A DNA stretch of 64,000 nt from Membranipora membranacea (lineage: Eukaryota; Bryozoa; Gymnolaemata; Cheilostomatida; Membraniporidae), in assembly GCA_914767715.1 (NCBI GenBank), contig OU612068.1, positions 10,480,001 through 10,544,000 on the forward strand, written 5' to 3'. The notes under the pieces were generated by a model that worked only from the letters and a program-made list of their open reading frames with translations, searched no databases and had not been told where the DNA came from. Every line of letters begins with the position of its first letter. The first letter of the stretch is position 1. A program made the translations under genes and the position numbers. Positions 1-9,744 of this stretch are shown piece after piece.

Positions 1-170
1 CCATATAATTATTTTGTTTCCCAGGTCCAATATACCGTCAGCGCTATTGGCAACTATCTATGCATTATGTCAAACCTTTTCCTCCTAACACCTTATCTTG
101 GGTTGATCAGGCGTGACTTGCTGAATCATATCAAACAATGTTATCACAAATGTAGAGGGTACGACATAAT

Positions 171-935
171 AACATGAAACTGAAACGGGAACTTTTCTGT
201 TCTCTGTTGATACATCCTAGGAGAGCAACAAATCAGATAGCAGTAACTTCCTCGATGTAATCAATCTTAAAACCCCACCCCTCCATCTCCCCCCCGGCCA
301 GTGCTTTGTAAGCAGGTCCAAAGTCGGAAGAATGTCTGAATCACAAGGCCAGGTCCTAAGTGTTTTGATTTCAAATTAACCTTTACTCTATCAGTACTGG
401 TGATTGGTGGCTTCATCGCTGAATTCTAGAAATCATTTTGTTGATGATGTTACCTAATTATTACCTATGATTCTAATTATTTATAACCAGAAATGCATAA
501 CAATTAACGCCACTGTGATTCTTTAGCAGACAGTACTATATAAAGGAAAACTACAATGCAACTGATGAAGACACATTTAGGCAGTGCGATGTGTTACACT
601 GATGAGCAGTATGACCAAACATCGCATGATTTCCTTATCAGTAACGATGTAGGCTGCTTGAGTGATTGTCATAGTTCACTGTGATGGCTATTTTGAATTA
701 TTTTGCAAACATCTTATCTTGTGCTGAATTGTGCATGAAATGTTGAATCATATCAGCCTTGTTGTTCGGACACTTTTTGACTTTGGACCTGCTTACAACG
801 CACTGACCCGGGGGGGGGGGGGGGGGGGGGGTTGGGTTAAGGTTGATAACATTGAGGAAGTTACTGTTATCTGATTTGATGCTCTCCTAGGAGTGTCAAC
901 GGAAAACATAAATATTCACGTTTCGGTCTCATGTT
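171..935. mobile_element. Foldback / MITE-like element with ~157-bp inverted arms
   Basis: The segment at about 171-326 reappears in reverse complement at about 779-935. Shared landmarks are the ends AACATGA / TCATGTT, the block CCTAGGAGAGCA, AGTAACTTCCTC and GTAAGCAGGTCCAAAGTC, with scattered substitutions. The middle (about 327-778) is unrelated AT-rich DNA with no reading frame. Long imperfect arms around a non-coding core fit a non-autonomous foldback or MITE-type DNA element. I see no clear target-site duplication. The right arm contains a run of 22 G (810-831) where the left arm has interrupted C-runs. Confidence 0.6.
810..831. repeat. Homopolymer G22
   Basis: Uninterrupted run of 22 guanines inside the right arm of the foldback element. 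It is a likely slippage site, and its length may be unreliable in the assembly. Confidence 0.9.
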
Positions 936-946
936 ACTGTGCAATA

Positions 947-1679
947 CTCACTCTCGGTATCATTAGTGAGTAATTGTTACCCAATCTGGTGCTTGCTCAT
1001 GCATATTTTCCCAAAAACAGGTCCATTTGATGCGCCTTTGCTGCCTTCTAATACGGAAAGCAGAAGACAGACTGTCCATGATAGGTTTTTCCATTGTTTC
1101 ACATGGATTTCTAACAAGGCTCTTGTTACAAGCAGTATTTATTCAAGTTCAGTACCTTTCCTCATGTTGCTAAGTTTCTGATTTGGCAGTCACCAGTATT
1201 CAAGACTCTCTTCCGTGGCCAACATATTAAGTTGACCTGCTGGGAAACAAATGCATGACATATTAGACCTTCACGATTGTTATTATCCAACGACGGATTA
1301 AGAGATGACAGGTAAGTTATAAATGATACCGATGTTATTCCAGCTTTGCAGAATGAAAATCCTGATTTGAAGGGATGCGCTGCTAGCCTACCACGCCCGA
1401 AAAGGTCCCATAATAGTTGAATATTAGGAGGTACTAAAGTAGATTTCAGTTCGGGTAGATTGAAAGAATGTGCAGATATTATGTTGCACCTGTTCTTAGG
1501 GGCTCAAAACCTCAACACACATTTAGCTAGAAATCAGATTAATTTGATAGTTGTGATTTATTCCCCTACCCTACATAGAACATCGGTCAATAGGAGCCCA
1601 AATTTTTTTGATGGAAACAGGAAAGGAAAGGGAACAGTTGAAACATAGGAAATAGATGAGCCTTGAGACAAACCGGGCT
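947..1679. other. No recognisable gene
   Basis: AT-rich intergenic DNA. Short open frames occur (80 aa at 939-1181, 62 aa at 1460-1648), but they have no recognisable domain, repeat structure or splice context. I see nothing else here. Confidence 0.5.
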
Positions 1680-1826
1680 ATGGGAATAACCCATGTGTGG
1701 TAAAAACCAAGAGATGGGAAAACCAGGCTTTGGTAAAACCAGGCTATCGGGAAAAGCAGACTGTGGGGAAAACCAGACTATGGGGAAAATCAGACTATGG
1801 GGAAAATCAGACTATGGGGAAGGGGG
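1680..1826. repeat. 17-bp minisatellite
   Basis: Tandem array with period about 17 bp and core GACTATGGGGAAAATCA. The last copies (about 1765-1820) are nearly perfect and earlier ones are degenerate (CAGGCTTTGGTAAAAC and similar). The two overlapping small frames across it are repeat translations, not genes. Confidence 0.8.
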
Positions 1827-2339
1827 TTCTCAGCCAGCTCTATTTGGCAATCAATATAATCCAATTGTGTGTATTGTAGAACTGATGTGGGTTTCATACC
1901 TCAGTGTATGCATGCACTGCAGCATATACACAATCTAAATCCTAGCAGTGATCATTCTGAGGTTAATCTAAGGGTTTTAAAATAGTTGTTAGTGTATTGA
2001 TATCCTGGGAGTTACACACAGACGTAGTGACAGGCAACATAGCTCCTAAAAAGGAATGGCTGTGGTCAGGTGACACTTTGATTTCGTCCTCATATTCTCT
2101 CGAACCCAATCCTGCAGTTCCACACCATAAACACAAAATGAGCCGAGCATGCCATTGACGGTTTCCATAGAAAACCCAAAATGATTTATAAGCCAGCAAC
2201 GATACAAACAGTGGCCACTTAGGAACTTACAGTTATCACACAGCGTATTATGCTGGTAAACAAAAATGAATATTTTTTCGAAGTGGAAGCGTTGTGAGGC
2301 ACTTAAATGCAAAATAGAACTGTGCAAGTACATCACCAA
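1827..2339. other. No recognisable gene
   Basis: Intergenic DNA with only overlapping short frames on the minus strand (78 and 97 aa at 1963-2339). These show no motif or splice context. Confidence 0.45.
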
Positions 2340-2600
2340 GTTAGATCAACAAATACTATAGTCAAAATGCCTTTGGGACAAAATGCCATTGCCATAATGC
2401 CAGGGCCATATGACATAGGTGATAACACCACTACACACTATACCAATGCCAAAATACTTGTTGTACAAAACACTAGTTGTGTCAAAACACCAGTGTATAC
2501 AACGCCGGATTGTACATAATACCATTTGGGACAAACAACATACCATATCCCAAAATACCATTACAATAATGACAAAAAATATGTAGCCAAAAGACATCAA
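2340..2600. repeat. Degenerate CAAAATGCC-type short repeats
   Basis: Repeated approximate units of CAAAATGCCATTGGGA / CCATAATGCC / CAAAACACC spaced about 15-18 bp, decaying towards the right (CAAAATACCATTACAATAA). The same motif family recurs at 8848-8935, so it is a dispersed simple repeat and not a local accident. Confidence 0.6.
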
Positions 2601-2635
2601 GTTGCGCTGTATTTATTGTGTGTTGCTCAGTTAGA

Positions 2636-2725
2636 GTAGGAGGTGGCTCAGCTGGTAAGAGACATCTCCTTTGTTCTATGAATTCTGATGAATACTAGGG
2701 TTTATGTTCTGAAGGCTGTGAGTGT
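2636..2725 (+). mobile_element. tRNA-like SINE fragment
   Basis: TGGCTCAGCTGG matches the pol III A-box consensus (TRGCNNAGYNGG). About 60 bp downstream, GGGTTTATGTTCTG is a decayed B-box. No acceptor stem can be formed, so this is a tRNA-derived SINE relic and not a tRNA gene. Confidence 0.4.
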
Positions 2726-2984
2726 TGCAAGAAATGCAGCCAAATATTTCAATTTTTGAGAAATTGTTGATCTGAAATGTACAAATCTTGGGTGAGCAAC
2801 TTTATGTGCCGATTTGTAATTTTAATAATAAATTGATTTGAAATACTGATTTCGGTTTCACCGATTCTTGTCGAGGATTAAATGAAAATATGAACCATTG
2901 GCTTTAAATCAGCTCGCTTTAGACTTCTGAAGCTGAGTCTAAGCTATTTAATGTATTTAAAATTTATATTGATGTCACCAACAA

Positions 2985-3125
2985 TCAGTGTGTTCGAGGG
3001 GAGAATGGGCAGGACCATAGCTTTACCCCCAGAGAAGCCGACGCAGAGCCTGAGGGCTCCCGGTAGACAGCGAGCACAGTGCACACATCCCGCCCAAACT
3101 CACCAATCTGCACACGCAATGTGTC
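2985..3125. other. GC-rich patch of unknown nature
   Basis: About 140 bp clearly richer in G+C than the surroundings. Two plus-strand frames stay open through much of it: one from upstream to a TAG near 3064, the other to a TGA near 3128. I recognise no protein. It could be an exon, a transposon relic or a small CpG-type patch. Confidence 0.25.
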
Positions 3126-3299
3126 ATTGAAAAAGTTTACAGTGCATGTTTAATTTCATCTAGTTTTTCCTGCAACAACAAATAGGGTTGGTCTGTAAAA
3201 CTTTTGAGTAAATTCGTAAGTTACACTTCATGCGTATCACTACATATTTTGAGTCTCATGGTGAGTAGTATCACAATTACATAGCAGGCTTCGTAAGCT

Positions 3300-3386
3300 A
3301 GCAAGACAGCATGATTAAAAGCACAATGGGGAAATTATATAGCAAGACAGGATGATTCACATATACCACAATGGGGAAATTATAGC
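3300..3386. repeat. Short tandem duplication (~42 bp unit)
   Basis: AGCAAGACAG..ATGATT..CACAATGGGGAAATTATA is present at 3300-3340 and again at 3341-3386, with a small insertion in the second copy. Confidence 0.7.
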
Positions 3387-4111
3387 AGTGTTGTGCCATC
3401 CTGTATGTAGCCCTAGGCCTTCAATAACTATGGGTGCTGTCCCGACCAGATTTGATACATTTCTTGTTTTTGTGTCACTCATTAACTAATTCAGTTTATC
3501 TGTACATTTTGTTTATTGCGGGAATTATTAACCCATTTGTACCTTCAGGGCAAGATCATAGAGCCCTACTATGGTTAAATAACTGTGGCAAGATTCTGTT
3601 GCTCTTACCTTGAAAATTATTGACAAGATACAATCACTAAGTTTACATTTATCAATTTCACAATGATTTCAGGAGTTGTCGAATCATAGGAAGAGTATTG
3701 TTTCTTAGTTTGCATTGATTCTTTCCTTTCATTAAATTTGGATAGCCCTGTTGCGTTAATATGGCGTGGCTTTGAGCATAATTGGAACTGTAAGCATTGC
3801 ATTAGAGGTGAGAGGTGGCAACTTCATTTGAAACACTGATTTGATGCATGGATTCATAGTGATGAGCTCACTTCACAATGGTGAAACTTGAATCATTGAT
3901 CGTAAATGTAACTTTTTCTTGCCAATCAAATCGATCGGGCATAAATGAGAAAAAATAGATAGTCATCATATTTCATACTGGTCATATATAGCCACACTTA
4001 TAGATACATGTCACCAGATCTCCTGTTTCTCCGGGAATTCACCAGTAAAGTTTTGATAGATTTGTAACAAATATTATATAATATGATTGTATTTTATTAT
4101 TTTTACTGTAG
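3387..4111. other. No recognisable gene
   Basis: AT-rich DNA upstream of the first HMG-box exon. I looked for a first coding exon equivalent to the one at 5459-5484 and did not find one. Confidence 0.45.
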
Positions 4112-4626
4112 ATACATGCAGCGTATTGATATTTCTTGGAGAACTCCGGAAGAGGAATCCAAATAAAGGTTACAAGAACACAGAGATGACACAGAAAGGG
4201 CCGCATGGCGGGAACTTGCATCAAGAGATAAACAGCCGTATGTTCGTTCATCACAAAACTTAAAAAGAAGTACGACGTGGCAATCAAGAAGTACAAGGTA
4301 TTCAATGATTACGCAATAATGAGTCAAAACACAAATAACCCTATACATCCATTTGTCTCTTAAACTCAACAAAAAAAGGTCTAATGTATCCATTAAAAGT
4401 ATTGTTGAATATTATTTTGTTATTTATTCTTTCATCTTCATGCACGATGTGTACAAATGGTCTGGCTTTCATACTTCTCTTATAGCTGTTTATATGCTGT
4501 TGTCACTTCTTATAGGAACTGAAGTCTGGCCTGTTATGGAATCAAGACGTCATGCTTGAAGCTGCAATAATCTCAGATGATCTGAAATTGAAAATCACTC
4601 ACGATAATTACACACATCTCACATGA
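4112..4626 (+). pseudogene. Broken HMG-box gene copy (upstream paralogue)
   Basis: Exon 4112-4297 aligns along its whole length with the first HMG-box exon of the downstream gene (5800-5992). Both start with ATACATG after a TAG acceptor, both hold the DKQPYVRSS block, and both end in VAIKKYK followed by a GT donor (here AAG|GTATTC). This copy is 7 nt shorter and needs several frame changes. The KGAAWREL and DKQPY parts are in one frame and KLKKKYDVAIKKYK is in another. It keeps a Trp where the downstream copy has Val-Cys. A plausible next exon begins after the acceptor TTCTTATAG at 4516 in the matching phase and runs 36 codons to TGA at 4624-4626 (ELKSGLLWNQ.. start). That tail is unlike the downstream gene. 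HMG boxes bind and bend DNA in chromatin. The frameshifts suggest a pseudogene, unless they are assembly errors. Confidence 0.6.
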
Positions 4627-5458
4627 GTTGCATGCAATGTAAGTTTTTTTCAATTTTCAATGTATTGAGGCATTCCAAGACTGGTTCACCATCAATAACT
4701 TGATTTAAAAGAAATACAACCCAAAATTGAAACCAATCATATGCAATTAACTTTAAATTCTTGATCTGAAGTGTCCATGGATAAGTGACTATTAGCTTCA
4801 GGTTTACCCATAGAGTGGGGCAACATTCACTTATTAACCACCAACTATAGTATGATAATTATCTAAATGCACACGACCCAAATGTCCAACAGTGAGAGTA
4901 TCAAGAGTTCATATTCCAGATCCCTGTTGGAATATTATCATCCTTATTTCAGTTTTAGCTCAGACACGCGGACAGAAAATTTGAGGCTCACCTGTTACCA
5001 CCTTCATCCATTTCCAAGTAAGTAAGTCACATGACCAAAGCTTCACAATTATTCCGTCAGAAGTACAGCTTATCGCACCGTGTACTTAGCTCTATTACTT
5101 CTCTTTTACAATCTCTGTACATTCTTTTTGGCTCATTTGTGATTTAGGTCCATCTTGCTGAGATAGTTTGGTACTACAGTGTCGACGATTAACTTCTCTG
5201 GGTCTTTATAATCTTAAAAACAATCAGAAACTTCATCCCATTGTGAGACGTTACTAAATGAAGCCAGAAAAATTACTGAAATTTTTCAATTCAGACTCCA
5301 GAAAACATGAACTCATGACATCATCATCAACTGTGCACTAGATTTGGTACCATAAAAGTGCACAATAGAGCAGGCCAGATGTCATTCTATTCAATTTGTT
5401 GTACAAAGACAGTTGTGCTCTCCCTACTCAAACTGAAAACTTACTCATCCTAAAAAAA
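4627..5458. other. Spacer between the two HMG-box copies
   Basis: AT-rich DNA. No second HMG-box exon (the KDPNRPKRP type) is visible after the upstream copy, so the duplication seems partial. Confidence 0.45.
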
Positions 5459-7250
5459 ATGGCAAGAACAGATAAACCTAAGAGGTAGTGGGCTATCTAA
5501 TTAGCGCCATCGACCCATTCCTTTTTGGGGATGGTGAGATGGCGCAATCGGTTAGCGCGCTTGCTATTCACTGCCAGACGATTAGTGCCGCAGAAGATGT
5601 GGGTTCGAGTCCCACTGGGGGAGCTTTCATTGTTGATTGTTCCAGCCACCAGCACTCTCGGGTGTATACCTCTCCTATACCAATAAAGATGACAAAATTA
5701 TAGTACTACTTCTTGGTTTTTGTTAGATTCCGGTGACACATTGATTAGAAGGCATCCTACTTAGTACTTGAAGCTAATCGCACATAATTATGCTTGTAGA
5801 TACATGTCCGCCTTCCTTAATTTCCTCAATGAATTCCGAAAAAGGAATAAAAATAAAGGTTTCTCCTACACCAAAACAACACAAAAGGGGGCGGCGGTAT
5901 GCCGTGAACTTGGGTTGAAAGACAAACAGCCATATGTACGCTCTTCGCTAAAGCTGAAGCAAAAGTACTAAGTAGCGATAAAAAAATATAAGGTATTTAA
6001 AGAAATAAGTTGAAATCAAAATTTGATCTTAATCTTAATCTTAATCACTTGGTGCAAGATGAATGATTGGTCAGGCATTGCATGAGGTTAAACTCAATCT
6101 AGCATTACATCTAAGACAGCTGCAACCATTTACCATTGGACACATACATCAGATAAATTTAATACTTTATTATATATATTATATTATGTAATTTATATCA
6201 TTTTCGCTTTTAGGAGATGAGGAAGTCTCTGCCGAAAAAGGAGAAGTCAGAACAAAACGCAGAAAAGACCAATGCCAAGGACCCTAACAGACCTAAAAGG
6301 CCATTGTCCTCATACCTGCTATTTATGCAGGACTTTACGAAACAAAACTCTAAAAAAGGATATGATGTTACTGATATGGTATCAAACGGTGAGATAACAC
6401 TCTCTGACAGCATTGATTGATTGACAGAATGATTTTATTTCTATCACTAACATGATAAATGTTGTGAAAATAGGTGTTAAATACTGATGCCCATATTAAA
6501 AATGATTACAGTATAACATACATGGCTGAAATATAATTGTAAAAAATCTCTGTGGCTGTAAGTGATTTAAACATAAATTGTTATATTAGTTTATTTAGCT
6601 CGAGTGCTACCTGGCGTAAAAATAGAATCCGTGACAACATTGATGAGTTATATTCTTGGATGATTACATTTCTTGCATGAATTTTGAGTCTATCTGAGAT
6701 ATTACGGTAAGATGACATCATGATTGTTTTTGATTTCTCATTGCCATGTTATTACCTCATAGTAAGAACTCTTTTTTTTTTCATAGGTGCTCAAGCTTGG
6801 CAATCACTATCAAATAACAGCTAGCCCCATACAAAGAAGAAGCACCGGAAGAAAGCAAAGAATACCAACAAAAGCTTGAAGCATACAAGGTGAGTCAGTA
6901 GTTTAGGTGTCAAGTCTTTTTGACTAACACTTCTATTCAGTCTGGGTTTACAATTCAGTAGCACCACAATATGTATGACAAACAACTCAATAAATATGGA
7001 TGAGTTGCAAAAAATTTGGCTTCTTATGATTGGTCTGCTGGTACCATTGACAGCCCTCTTTGTTTCTCTGTAGCGAAAAACGAAGAAGGCGGCTGCAAAA
7101 AATGAAACCGAAACAAAGACAAAGACAAAAGTACCAAGCAGGGCGTCCAAGAAGAGAAGAAAATCATCAAAGTTATCAAGCCTGAGCAGAACAGGCCAAA
7201 ACAACTGCAGTGCAGGAAGTAGGAGGGATAATAGTAAGCGAAGGAGATAG
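5459..7250 (+). pseudogene. Two-HMG-box chromatin protein gene, five exons, with stop and frameshift
   Basis: Five exons fit by phase and GT..AG borders: 5459-5484 (ATG, MARTDKPK), 5800-5992, 6214-6388, 6787-6889 and 7074-7250 (stop TAG at 7248-7250). Together they would give about 223 residues. Box 1 (exon 2) has YMSAFLNFLNEFRKR, DKQPY and the terminal VAIKKYK typical of HMGB-type boxes. Box 2 (exons 3-4) starts KDPNRPKRPLSSYLLFMQDF and ends APYKEEA..Y..LEAYK. Exon 5 is a Lys/Arg/Ser-rich basic tail (RKTKKAAAKN..KRRR), unlike the acidic tail of classical HMGB and closer in character to sperm or linker-type basic proteins. Two lesions: TAA at 5969-5971, just before VAIKKYK where the paralogue has Asp, and a one-base loss in exon 4 near 6825-6833. 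It is either a recent pseudogene or has assembly errors. HMG-box identity is secure; the exact orthologue is not. Confidence 0.7.
5526..5700 (+). mobile_element. tRNA-derived SINE in intron 1 of the HMG-box gene
   Basis: Pol III A-box TGGCGCAATCGG (5540-5551) with a perfect 4-bp D stem GCGC..GCGC. B-box GGTTCGAGTCC (5602-5612) sits in a perfect 5-bp T arm GTGGG/CCCAC. The A-to-B distance (62 nt start to start) is longer than in a standard tRNA, and the flanks do not form an acceptor stem. The sequence after the T arm runs on to about 5700 as a possible SINE tail. It looks tRNA-derived and not a functional tRNA gene. Confidence 0.55.
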
Positions 7251-7348
7251 ATCAGAGTAAGGTTGTGTAGTTGGTGTCAAGATGTTTGAACTTGTTTAAC
7301 TTCATTGCAGAACAATTAGCGCTCTAATTTTCTGATTTTTTAATGTGA

Positions 7349-7723
7349 CTTTCTGACGATCCTGAGCAATCGTCAGAAAACATTGAAAGCACATGTGAGA
7401 AGTCTTCAGTTGGTTGCTGTGACTTTCGAGGGTTTTTGTTATCAAAAAATCGGTCCAATAACATCATATTAGACCCAATCAAACACCTCACTCAGCCTCA
7501 CTCCATCCGGTTAGCGGTGTGCTCTCAGATATGTGTGGTGCATTCTGTTTGCTCATCGAATTGGCCTTCCCCAAAAGGTAAGGCGAGACCACTTCGGAGA
7601 CAACAGTTTGGCAGTTTTAGCAGTTCAAGCTTTGAATTTTCTGATGGTGAATTTTTAGACAAATTTTGTACAATTTTAGAGTTATCTTCCTCCGGAAAAA
7701 AAGTTATTCCGTGGTTGTATTAG
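7349..7723 (+). other. Unrecognised open frame downstream of the HMG-box gene
   Basis: A frame open from 7349 to a stop at 7721-7723 (about 124 codons) without an ATG start. It has hydrophilic stretches (LSDDPEQSSENIESTC) and a Ser/Phe-rich part (FGSFSSSSFEFSDGEF). I recognise no domain. It could be 3' sequence of the HMG transcript, an unrelated exon, or chance. Confidence 0.2.
7350..7379 (+). other. Perfect 11-bp hairpin ~100 nt after the HMG-box gene stop
   Basis: TTTCTGACGAT and ATCGTCAGAAA are exact inverted repeats around an 8-nt loop (CCTGAGCA). It could be an RNA stem-loop in the 3' UTR or the remnant of an inverted-repeat element. It does not match the histone 3' stem-loop consensus. 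Confidence 0.55.
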
Positions 7724-8847
7724 CTATAATCACGCTGGCTGCTTGGGTTGTTAGATTTACGGGGTTGTTCAAAACCCTCTGTATTTTGCTACCACTTGTT
7801 GATACTTTGATAAGTGATTTCAATTATATTCTGAAGATTTACAGGATTGACAGATAATGACTCTGTATTTGGAGTCAGGTTGTAATGACAAGATCCGAGA
7901 GATTTAGGACGCTAAGTATTTGATTGATATGTAATATGTTTAAATTTATTGACACCAATTACTTGGCCTTAAAATGTGTGTCAGACAAAATTCTCTTGAC
8001 ACAATCTTTGATGTTATATATATATATATAAATGAATATTTTTTTTCTGATTATGTTGCTTGCAAATACAATGAGACCATGCATAAACCAAGATTTATGA
8101 TGAAACTAATCTGGTGAATTTGTTTTAAAATATTATAGTGGAGGATCATATCGTGGTTAAATAAATACCTTTCTTTATTTTCCTATTCATGTGATACTTT
8201 CACTTACCATAGCTATCTCATCTCCTTCATCGCAATGTCTCCACATGTCTATTTTGAATCGCAACAATAAATATGAAAATAACATTATCAAACATACTTT
8301 TAGTGCTGCAGTTTGGGGCTGTTAGATATACTAGACTACATCTGGGTTCTCACTGAGCTCAAAGGTTCAGTTCGCGCTGAGCTGTTTCAAGATATCATCT
8401 AAAAAGACTTTCTCTAAAGAGTCTCGGGTTAAAGTCATGTTGGCGGCAGACGTTTTTGAAGTTTCAGCTTGATCTCAATACATGGGATTGAGGACACATT
8501 TTGTTGGTGGGCCAAGAGGTGAAAGCTTGGCTCAAATCGTAATCAACAAAGATGTAAAGTGCAGCAATGGTTGACTATGTATCTTTTGTTTACTATGTGA
8601 GCGATTGTGACTTGTAACAAAGCCAAGAATTAAACAACAGGGACTTTCGGAGAAACTCCCTGAAAAAGGTAAACGATCCTGGCTGGGATGTTGGGAAATT
8701 ATCCAACCAAAAGAACAGAGCAGACAACTTGCTATTCATATTTACATGTTTATTGTATTATCTTTTATTTGAGGCTTAAACAGACACCTTCTTTGCAAGA
8801 AAGTGTCTAGAACTTATAAATAAGTACTGATAATTGAGATTTTGTGA
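7724..8847. other. No recognisable gene; TA microsatellite
   Basis: AT-rich intergenic DNA with a (TA)n run at about 8015-8031. No reading frame of note. Confidence 0.45.
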
Positions 8848-8935
8848 CAAAATGCCATAGCCAAAATGCCATTGGGTCAAAATGCCGAATACTATTGACA
8901 TGGTCTAGCCGTAAAATTCCATTTTGGGTGAAAAG
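8848..8935. repeat. CAAAATGCC-type short repeats, second locus
   Basis: Units ACAAAATGCCATAGCC, AAAATGCCATTGGGTC and AAAATGCCGAATAC, then decayed AAAATTCCATTTTGGG. They match the array at 2340-2600. They form the start of a 105-aa frame (8844-9161) that I therefore do not accept as a gene. Confidence 0.6.
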
Positions 8936-9320
8936 ATTTTTCACTTTTCTTGTTACTTGTAACTTGTTATGCAAACTAACAGATACAGAATTAACCAATC
9001 ATTATAGTCTTCACACTGTCATTAATGGCAAGAGTCATCAAGACTTTGCTTTCAAAATCAAAGCTTGTAATAGATATTTGTTCCAAGTCACTTGCTCTCA
9101 GTTAGTGGGCAGGTCGGACCACCACAGATTTGATTCAATGTCTAAACGACATTTTTCATAGCTACTTGTTTTCCGGTATATAAAGTAAATCTTCTCACGC
9201 ATTATTGAGGCGCTAGGAATGCACTGTAGCTTTTGACGCTTCTGATGATGGTTTCATTAAATAACAATTAGTTATCAATGCATGTTACCATTATAAAATT
9301 TAATACTATATTTGTTTCAG

Positions 9321-9522
9321 ATTTTTTGGGTCAGAGCATATCTACACAACTATCTCAGAAGATAAGATAGATTTATGTTGGCGAGGTGGAATTGAACAAC
9401 TTGAGACAAAAATAATGCTGCTACGATCACAGTTGATCCAACAGTGTGATTATATTCACGATCACTTAATGCAGATATCCATCAGTTGTCCCACTGCCCA
9501 AATTGTACTTGCAAGATCTTAA
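9321..9522 (+). CDS. Probable 3'-terminal coding exon of an unidentified gene
   Basis: A strong acceptor (TTTGTTTCAG) at 9311-9320 is followed by a frame with one leading base and 66 codons to TAA at 9520-9522. The translation begins FFGSEHIYTTISEDKIDLCW and contains an amphipathic stretch (GIEQLETKIMLLRSQLIQQ) that could form a helix or short coiled coil. It has a plausible coding composition but no domain I recognise. The preceding exon, which must end with a two-base overhang, was not found in 8,400-9,310. It converges on the minus-strand defensin-like gene, with 222 bp between the two stops. A chance open frame cannot be excluded. Confidence 0.35.
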
Positions 9523-9744
9523 ATTATGGGAAAAATCAGAAAGGAATTGGTTTGCGATTTATCTCAGGTATAAACGAGCAATGCTTCTCTTGGTGCGAGT
9601 TATTCCATGTTTTGCACTTCTGTGACTTTGTATACATATAAATCATAATACATATTTATTTTATAATTTTATTCTTTTATTTAACAGACACAAATTGACA
9701 TGTACGAAATATGATGGTGAGGTTGTAGATCTGGTTGATTTTCT

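Noticed and set aside
5540-5612. Functional intron-containing tRNA gene
   Set aside because: The D and T arms are good, but no acceptor stem forms and the A-to-B spacing is long, so a SINE head is more likely.
8844-9161. 105-aa plus-strand frame
   Set aside because: Its first third is the CAAAATGCC short repeat, and the rest has no domain or splice support.
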